A stretch of 64,000 nucleotides of DNA, taken from assembly GCA_963995525.1 (NCBI GenBank), contig OZ023217.1, positions 21,310,273-21,374,272 of the forward strand. Direction: 5' to 3'. Position 1 is the first letter of the stretch. Every line of letters starts with the position of its first letter. The DNA is from Escarpia spicata (Eukaryota; Annelida; Polychaeta; Sabellida; Siboglinidae). A program made the position numbers and the translations under genes. The notes beneath the pieces were generated by a model. The model was given only the letters and a program-made list of their open reading frames with translations. It was not told the DNA's origin and did no database searches. This document shows, one piece after another, positions 56,116 through 64,000 of this stretch.

Positions 56116-56439
56116 TCAAAACCACTTCTAAATTCAAATGTTCCACTACAAAAATTCCACCTTCTGCTAGAGTGTATATTTTTCTTAAACACAGAAAACA
56201 ACCAAATAATCGAAGCGATTTTCTTTGTAAGCTAATATGCATTTAGTGATGCGGCATAACTTAGATAGCCAAAAGAATTGTGCATTTTGTAATAAAAGCA
56301 CAACATTTAGCACATATGTAGACAATTATATTATAAACAGATTTGGTTATTGAGACCTCGCAGATTTGGCCCCTGGCGGCTGTAACATTTTCCAAAATGT
56401 CCGCCTGCGGTCACTGATATTTTACATGTCTGCTCTACT

Positions 56440-56930
56440 GGGGAGGACAGCGGGTTGATAGCGGTGGCTATCCTCGCGCGCCAGGGGTCACTGCTGCTGA
56501 TTACGTCAGTGCCAGCCAGCAGCACCCCCTAGCTGATCGCTTTGCGAAACTCTGAATTTAAGCCTGTGAAATCGTTCACTAGATCAGTGGATCTCGGCAG
56601 GTCAGGTGGTCATAATAAAACTAAGTTCAACCAACCGTGGCACGCGTTACATGCAATGCTTAGGAAGTAGAAACAATTATTCGAATACACAATACCGCTC
56701 AGCTGCTCGTGCTAATGGGCGAACGGGTCATTATATATTGGGATTCCCAGAAATCGTTTATCAGTCTTCAAATTGGGGCGGATATTTGCGCTGTTCTCAC
56801 GGGTGATGCAGTCGCGACTGGCGAAATCAATTACTACTTTGACTTAACTAACTTCCGCACTTCGCGTAGGGGATCAGCCAGGGTAGTTTTGCATGGCAAA
56901 TAGCCCTGGCTTGCGAGGATGGCGGTGGCT
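56440..56930. mobile_element. Possible MITE with imperfect inverted ends
   Basis: The left edge has GCGGTGGCTATCCTCGCGC followed by GCCAGGGG; the right edge has CCCTGGCTTGCGAGGATGG followed by CGGTGGC. They are inverted over about 28 bp with several mismatches. Target duplication could not be established. Confidence 0.4.
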
Positions 56931-56999
56931 AATTCACTTATTTAAAAGAAGTTGGTAGTGAATGTAGATAACAATAACTGGCTTGACACCTGGAAGGGA

Positions 57000-57355
<356 letters not shown>

Positions 57356-57539
57356 TGGTAAGGCAGAGGAATATGCCCATGTGAGGCAACACAAGCCCAT
57401 GCCACTTTAATCACGAACGCTTATGAGGCTATTCCTAGTGCTGCTATCTGTCGCTTTCTTCACTCGTGGCTCCACATCATCATTCACTGTCAGACATAGC
57501 GATGCGCAGGAGACGTCAGTTCTCTCGTATATAGGGGTG

Positions 57540-60232
57540 ATGTTGCAAGATGGAGTTAATAGACAGGCTGTCGCACCTGGGCATCAGCATATCTTATGAC
57601 CGCGTTCTCCGACTCTCAGCTAGATGAGGAACAGTGTCTGCCAACAGGTTCAAAGAGAACACGTGGTCTGCCTTCCGACGATGCGTGGCAAAATGTTCAC
57701 ACCTGCCGCCGTTGATAACACAAATCACAACCCAAGTGCCACTAGAGCGAAGGAGTCCTTCCATAGTACTGCTGTCACACTACTTTAGCATCCTTCTTTC
57801 GTTGGTGAAGGAGTGGATTGAAGCATTGCCATCTTTGGATCTGTAGATGCAAGCTCCAAGATCATCGGTCACTTGCCACTCTACTACACTGATGTACCTC
57901 CTGTCACCAGCAACATCAAGAAGCCATCTAGCTTGACGACGCTAACCAGAGACCGCTTCATTCAGCAGACTGAGGAAGAATACATGTGGCTAGACCATGC
58001 AAAGCAGGTCCTGAAGAACAAAACTGGGACCGAGGATAACACATCTTGAGCAAGCATTTCATGCCAACCGCCAGCCACCGGATGCTCGAGTCATCTGACC
58101 CACCGCGCTGCTTCCGCTGTTCCTGGATAGTGAACGCACAGTGGCCATGATCAGGCACTCAATGGATGTCGTAGCAAATGCCGTGGAACATCTCAATCCT
58201 GGGCATATACCAGTGGTCACCTTCGACCAGCCACTGTTTCCCTTGGCCAAGACAATTCAATGGAAATGGCCAGATAACTACGGCGAAGACAAGTTAATGG
58301 TGATGTTTGGTGGTCTCCACATCGAGATTGGCAGCCATAAAGATTCTGGAGCTGCGAGGGAGTGGCTGGGTGCAAACACTGGTGCAAGCCGAGATTATGA
58401 CGCCAGGGACAGCCGACTCCTTCCTGCGAGCAACCCATGTCGCCCGCATAAGGAGAGCTCACCAAATCACTGCTGCAACGCTGTACATCCTGCAACACAG
58501 TGCGTATGACAGCTACTGTCTGAGAGACGCTGATGATGCAGAAGGTCTGCTCGAGATCGAGGATTGGTGCCATCAGAAAGAAAACACCCCAAGTTTAAGT
58601 ACTGGGCAACCGTGCAAGAACTAGAGGTGTTGGTATTGGTCTACGTGCGTTCTCTACGACAGGCATCATTCGCGATGTACCTTGACGCCCTGACGGAACT
58701 GGCCCCTTGGTTCCATGCCTTAGATCACAGTAACTATGCCAGGTGAATCAGTGTCCATCTGAAGGACATGGGAGAATTTCTAACAAAGCACCCAGACGTA
58801 GCCAGGAAATTCAGGGCAGGCAGCTTCACCATACAGAAAACGAAGAAGGTTTTCTCTATGTTCCCAATTGATCAAACACATGAACAAAGCAACGCCATCA
58901 TCAAAGGAGACGGCGGTGCAGTTGGCCTCACCGACAACCCAAGTGTTTTGCGACGTTGGGTAGTTTCTGGAACAGAAGTTGCCAGGGTCATAGAAAAGTT
59001 GGTTGGGGATGAACACTGGGGAAGGCGAGTAGACACACGTCATCATGACCAGACACCAAATGTGCAGATCACATTCACCAAAGATGTCCGCTCTCTTGTC
59101 ACCGTGATATAAGTGTCCTCCGGCACTCTCTGATGCTTGGAAGACGTCTCTGAAGCCCAGTGTAGTTCTTGATGGAGCTGTCATATGACATACGTCCAGA
59201 TGCTGAAGCCAACTGCAGCCAAAAACTCTGATGATATGTCCCAAAAAATCTCCATTCCATACATGTCCACAAAGCTCCAAACTGCGTCACACCTGGACTT
59301 GGTGTGGGACAGCTACAATGCTGATTCACTGAAAGCCAGTGCAAGAACAAAGCGTGGAAAAGGAGTGCGAAGACGTATGATGGCTGCAGCTGCCGGGAAA
59401 TTGCAACAAGACAAAGTTATTCACCTTCCAATCAGAAGCTCTCGTCGAGTGGTTTAACAAGGAGGACAAACAGCTTGTCATCACTAAAGGAGAATCAGTC
59501 CTCGGCAAGCCAGCACTGCCGGATCTGGCCTCGCTCGTCCCATGTAGCCACGAAGAAACTGACAGTCGCATGATGTTGCATGCAACCCACGTATGCTCAA
59601 CATAGCCACAGTAAGATACTGATCCGGACTGTTGACACCGACATCGTTAGTTATGGCTGTGGCAGTGGCCCGGGGGTTTCAACCAGAAGATGAACTGTGG
59701 TTAGCATACGGAACTGGCAAGTGTTTCCGTTACCTGTTTCAGTTTCGCAGGGCACGGCAAGAAGACTGCCTGGGCAATCTGGACAGTGCTTCCGGAACTC
59801 ACAGACGCACTGCTGAAGCTATCCTCTGCACCAAGCGACATACCAGAAGATGTCATGGACACCATCGAGAGGTTCGTTATCCTGTTGTACGGACACGACA
59901 AAGCACGAAAGAAATTCTTCGCAAAGAAGAACAATGTGCATCTGATCCCACTGACCAAGGCAGCTTTGGAGGAGCATGTCAAGAGGGCGGCCTACAATGG
60001 AGGGCATGTGTGGGGCCAGGCATTGCTACCAGCATCAAAGCTACCGACACCGACAAACTGGGGCTGGGCCAAGAATGAAGACGGGTCGTGCGAGCCTCTT
60101 CAGACAAGACTACCCGAGGCAGCCGACACCTGCTATGAGCTAATTTCATGCAAGTGAAAGAGTTGTGTGAAGCGTTGCAAGTACAAAATGGCTGGACTAG
60201 AATGCACAGCTCTGTGTGTTTGTGAAGGGGAG
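57540..60232 (+). pseudogene. Broken copy of an uncharacterised dispersed protein family
   Basis: Fragments on plus in three frames form one long protein: SMDVVANAVEHLNPGHIPVV, FDQPLFPLAKTIQWKWPDNY, EDKLMVMFGGLHIE, TPGTADSFLRATHVARIRRA, LVYVRSLRQASFAMYLDALT, FTIQKTKKVFSMFPIDQTHE, IKGDGGAVGLTDNPSVLRRW, SHEETDSRMMLHATH, ILIRTVDTDIV, FAGHGKKTAWAIWTVLPELT and GHVWGQALLPASKLPTPTNW. The Cys-rich tail includes CVKRCKYKMAGLECTALCVC. I recognise this as a repeated protein type in aquatic animal genomes but know no function. The ETDSR...VDTDIV part recalls PIN/FEN-type nuclease cores, and the tail a CXC-like zinc motif; both are inferences. Multiple stops and frameshifts. No inverted repeats or LTRs are seen at its edges. 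Confidence 0.7.
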
Positions 60233-60945
60233 AGCACATAGAATTGAATTTCTGACCATTAAAGGGAACTGTGAAAGCAAAAAAGAAACTCTGGTAACAC
60301 ATGAGCACAAGCGAACATAATTTTACATTTGATAAAGAACAGTTCAATTTGACATATCGTTGTCAACATGTATTGATGTTAAGCATGGTTGTTTGTTGAA
60401 AGGTGTTTTAAATTGGAATAATTTGGACATTTTATGACTTAGTTTTCAGACACATTCGTTTTCCAAGGCCATGATAGTATTAGGCCTAAATAAGGTCGGT
60501 GTTCAGCTTCACAACAGTCTGACTTGTAATTTTATAAATCATTAAATGTATCATTAAAACGAAACTCGTTCTGCTAATAAGTGCTGCTTTACATCCATTA
60601 ACTATTAAAACAACACGACAATCACTGTCAATCACTTTCCACAATATTTTAGAACCTTAAAATGTCAACTATCCCCACTTGAAATCACTGAACATCAGTT
60701 AATATCAGATTAAATTGTTAGCGATGTGTCGATATCCATATCTGTTTTATATGTATCAATCTGCATGCAAACCAAATTTGGTGCTTTTTATAACAAAATG
60801 CACAATTGGTTTACTATGCCGCCCCACTAATTCGATATAAAAATTATACTGTATCAAAACGTGATAATTTCATATAAGTACTTTCTCTTCCACTTATATC
60901 TTGCATGGTTATGCATAATTTTGGTGTTATCTGCGCAAAAAGCCA
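60233..60945. other. No feature recognised
   Basis: AT-rich unique sequence downstream of the broken family copy. Confidence 0.4.
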
Positions 60946-60950
60946 ATAAA

Positions 60951-61131
60951 TAGTGCACTCTGGACAAGGTCAAACCTTCAGGGACCCACGACAATACTGA
61001 TAAGTGGAACTTCTGATAACTAGACAGTTATCAGAAGGTCCCCTTATTGGGACCTACCCCCAGAACCGAGGAAAAAAGATTGGCTTAGCGAAAATCAATG
61101 TATGTGAGTTCGAGTTATCTGGAGTGCACTG
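60951..61131. mobile_element. Pogo/Tigger-like MITE with internal hairpin
   Basis: The left end TAGTGCACTCTGGACAA and right end (minus) CAGTGCACTCCAGATAACTC are inverted. Inside, 61002-61036 holds CTTCTGATAACT, loop AGAC and AGTTATCAGAAG, a perfect 12-bp stem extended outward by GGA/TCC. The CAGTGCACTCC...ATAACTCGAA form resembles pogo/Tigger ends. TA duplication is not clear. Confidence 0.55.
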
Positions 61132-62720
61132 AGAGCACTGAGAGCACTGTATATGACCAATGCATACAGGTAATTATGTAGAAGCAAACTAAAAGTTGGC
61201 CAAAGTAATGGATTGGGATTTTAGTGTGACTGAATCAGCATAACAAGGCTCTCTTGTATTTCTTTTCCATTTAACCAGCTGTACATTTAGTAATAAGTCC
61301 CATAATCTAATCCTTAAACTGAATTAATATGCAGTGTTGAATTAGTTAACTCATATTTAGGTTCAGTTTCCTAAATTCAACTTTGTTTAGTGCAGGAACA
61401 TTTTGACCATCAACAGTTTGAAAGTAGCCATGCTGATGGAAAGACGAAATTGAAGAGCTCTACCCAGCAATGCCATTAATTGGACAATGGGTCACCTGAC
61501 ATGAGATGGTGCCTGACTTTGTTCTGCCCCATTCTGTTCAGTGCGACATCTAAGGGAAATTGTACATCACTTCTGCTTCTGCTGGGAATACGTACATCAC
61601 TACGTTTCAAATAGATTTGTGCAATCGATCGATTTGTGCATCCAAATGCACTTCTTCCCGTCATTATGTTGCAAAGTAGGAGTACTTAATAAAATGTATG
61701 CTTTCTTATGCTCATCATGTTTGGATTGTGTTCTACAGCATATTCTTCAAAATTTGTTGAAACAAGTTTGTGTTAAGTGAACTATACTGGGAGTAGTGTA
61801 TAAAAAGGTGTCAACAAAGTTGCTTTTACAATAATTTTGAAAATTCATAAAATATAAATGTTTCACTACATTCAAAATGTTTTAGAGATCTTCTTGAGTG
61901 AAATACACCAATGGTGACCGAAAACAGTGTTTTAAAATATGCGTTACTTTTAAAGTTTTGTAATTTTATAACTTTATTTCCATCATACAATGGCCATTTT
62001 ATTTGTTATCGAAACGGGAGTTCGACAGAAACAAATTCAATATCTTTTATTCTAAATGACTTCCAGTACAAAATAAAACATGTTTTACACTGATGAAATA
62101 TTTTTAAATTGTTCTACAATAATGTTATTCACTTTATAGATGTACATTTTTCAAACTGTATTAATTAAACCTTATGTAGATACGAAAGTACGTAACCACC
62201 TATCCTATTTTAATACCGTAAATTACTTATGTGATGTATAATGTATTTATACTGTTTATGGAAATAGCAGCTGGATTTATGGTGCAAATAAAATGGTTTC
62301 ATTATTGAATGTTTCTCGACTTCAGAAAGTTTCTGTTATCTAAACGTTTAATTAAAACTTCATTTCGAAATGTATAGCCTGATGTACCTAGTGAAAAAGG
62401 AACCTGATAGTACCATAGTTTTTATATTCCAACAAAAACAATGCAAATAATTCAATATGACATCGGCGGCTTCGTGCACGGTGTGGTGTTTTTTCTTTTA
62501 AATCAATCCGTCTGTCATGAACTGTCGCTATATTCATTCTTCGATTATTCCATTTATTTTCCTTCTTTTCTTTGATGAATCTGTGACATAAACAGCAGCT
62601 GGTCCACGTTTCATTTTGATTTCTTGCATATATCAACTCGACGTAGCTAATCGAAGTGTGACGGACAATCCCGAATATTCATGAGCACGCCTTATACGGA
62701 TCGTGAAGGTGGGCCTAAAG
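61132..62720. other. No gene recognised
   Basis: AT-rich. Short open frames only, none with recognisable sequence or splice support. Confidence 0.4.
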
Positions 62721-62725
62721 TAGAA

Positions 62726-62743
62726 ACTCCGCGTACGCGGAGT
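62726..62743. other. 18-bp perfect palindrome
   Basis: ACTCCGCGTACGCGGAGT reads the same on both strands. GC-rich in an AT-rich setting. It could be a dimeric factor site or a remnant of an element end. Confidence 0.85.
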
Positions 62744-62939
62744 AGTGTTTTCGATATATTGTCAGGGTCACTAGTGATTAATAAAACTAATGAAATTCTA
62801 ATGAAATAAAGGCATAGAATTACATGAAATAATCATACTAACAGGATTAACTAATAATTGTGTACATTACAAAGTGACACAAATTCTCAAAGAATCCCTT
62901 TAAATATCATATGGAACCATTTTACCACCAATTAAGAAG

Positions 62940-63230
62940 TCCTACAACCGCTTATTAGGTCGCGAAAAAACCACCGGCGGCCGAACCAAATTCATATTGA
63001 GTGGGCTGAGCCGGAACTTCAGTACGACTCCGCTATGACATCCGAAGACGGGGTTGAGGGGGTGTTGTTGAACATTAGTCGTGGCGACAATCACCATTTT
63101 CGAAGTTCTAAGCTGGCGGCACATAGCAGCTCACAGTCAAGAGGTCTAGGCGGCACGTCACTCGAGCGCAGACAGCGCGGCCACGTGATTCCAGGCCCGT
63201 CTGGGTCCGCCTATGATTCCATATAGAAGC
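62940..63230. promoter_or_regulatory. GC- and CpG-richer patch
   Basis: Noticeably more GC and CpG than its flanks, with CGGCGGC, GGCACGTCACTCGAGCG and GCGGCCACGTGATTCC (an E-box CACGTG). It could be a promoter or first exon of a gene outside the window. No coding frame is convincing. Confidence 0.3.
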
Positions 63231-63740
63231 CTTCAAAGTTAACTTTTACAGACACCACATAATTTTGTTTTATGACTATGTCCAGGCACTTTACACTGCC
63301 TATTGAGTTGTCTACCTGTTCCTCTTATTATTATCGACAATATGAAGTACATTATCATAATATTATGGACATCGCACGACTTTCCGTTAGCCATCTTTTC
63401 TTTCAGTTGGCAAAATGTGTCTTCTTTCGACAAACCGATGACATGCGCTGATTTGGTTTATATAATAAAAGATAAGATAATTATTCTACTGACAATTTAT
63501 TTATGTACAGCCTATTTAGTTTACCATGATTATGCTAATCATTTATCACACGTTCATTTTGAAAGCATGGGTCGCCAAGCAAGTCCCACGATCGGAAATT
63601 GGGGAGGGTCGCCTAAAAACGGACAAGCACTGATTATATTTGATTTTGTGTTACTAACCCAAATTGTTAGAACTTTCTGCGCAGCTGCTGGTCTTCACAT
63701 TATATATCTGTTGGTAGAAGACAATATCCATAAGTGTACG
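63231..63740. other. No feature recognised
   Basis: Unique AT-rich sequence before the terminal GT tract. Confidence 0.4.
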
Positions 63741-63744
63741 TGTG

Positions 63745-63822
63745 GTGTGGTGTATGTATGGGTGTGTGTGTTTGTGTGTGTGTATGTGGTGTGTGTGTGT
63801 GTGTGGGTGTGTGTTTGTGTGT

Positions 63823-63907
<85 letters not shown>

Positions 63908-64000
63908 TGTGTGTGTATGTCTTTGTGTGTGTGCATGTGTGCGTGTGTGCGTGTGTGCGTGTGTGCGTGTGTGCGTGTGTGCGTGTGTGCGTGTGTGCGT
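63745..64000. repeat. (GT)n microsatellite running off the window
   Basis: GT repeats with scattered changes, then a regular GTGTGTGC decamer-like pattern to the window end. Confidence 0.97.

Noticed and set aside
62942..63124. 60-codon minus frame in the GC-rich patch
   Set aside because: No domain, start context or splice support; left as a possible promoter region only.

Overview
The window is animal nuclear DNA: AT-rich, intron-containing, and crowded with microsatellites, minisatellites and decayed transposons. The element mix (K02A2.6-like Ty3/gypsy, Penelope, CR1/L2-type LINEs, Tc1, Kolobok-like, hAT and pogo-type MITEs, tRNA-derived SINEs) and the protein fragments suggest a marine invertebrate, most likely a mollusc or other lophotrochozoan. 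The species cannot be fixed from sequence alone.

Two host genes can be read exon by exon, both on the minus strand. The first is alpha-tubulin N-acetyltransferase (ATAT1/MEC-17), running from an ATG at 27309 to a stop at 10070, with 12 splice-consistent exons. One reading-phase gap remains, and it would be closed exactly by an 86-nt exon lying inside a SINE. About 90% of intron 2 is a 52-bp minisatellite of roughly 85 copies that ends about 31 nt from the exon 3 acceptor. The second is the 3' half of a leishmanolysin-like (M8) metallopeptidase, exons 54540-54413 and 50616-50461. It is followed by two homologous candidate last exons (48918-48745 and 46517-46242), both in the right phase and both encoding a hydrophobic tail of GPI-anchor type. 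A plus-strand terminal exon of an unknown gene lies at 2105-2209.

Layout: 1-9.9 kb holds the unknown terminal exon and several minisatellites. 10-27.3 kb is ATAT1, with LINE, SINE and Penelope fragments in its introns. 27.9-37.8 kb is a nest: a CR1-like LINE split by a 7,027-bp TTAA-flanked Kolobok-like element, which carries a broken transposase on plus and a P2X7-C-terminal-like domain on minus; diverged inverted copies of another repeat flank the LINE, and a hAT-type MITE follows. 39.8-45 kb is a decayed Ty3/gypsy element with a 1,385-bp Tc1 element inserted at the start of its 3' LTR. 45-55 kb is the M8 gene, with Penelope, L2-like and Kolobok-like pieces in its introns. 55.4-57.4 kb is a block of (CA)n and (TAC/TGC)n tracts. 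57.5-60.2 kb is a broken copy of an uncharacterised dispersed protein family ending in a cysteine-rich tail. 60.2-64 kb has a pogo-like MITE, an 18-bp perfect palindrome, a GC-rich patch and a terminal (GT)n tract.

All calls come from reading the sequence. Exon borders are inferred from splice consensus, phase and family resemblance, not from transcripts.
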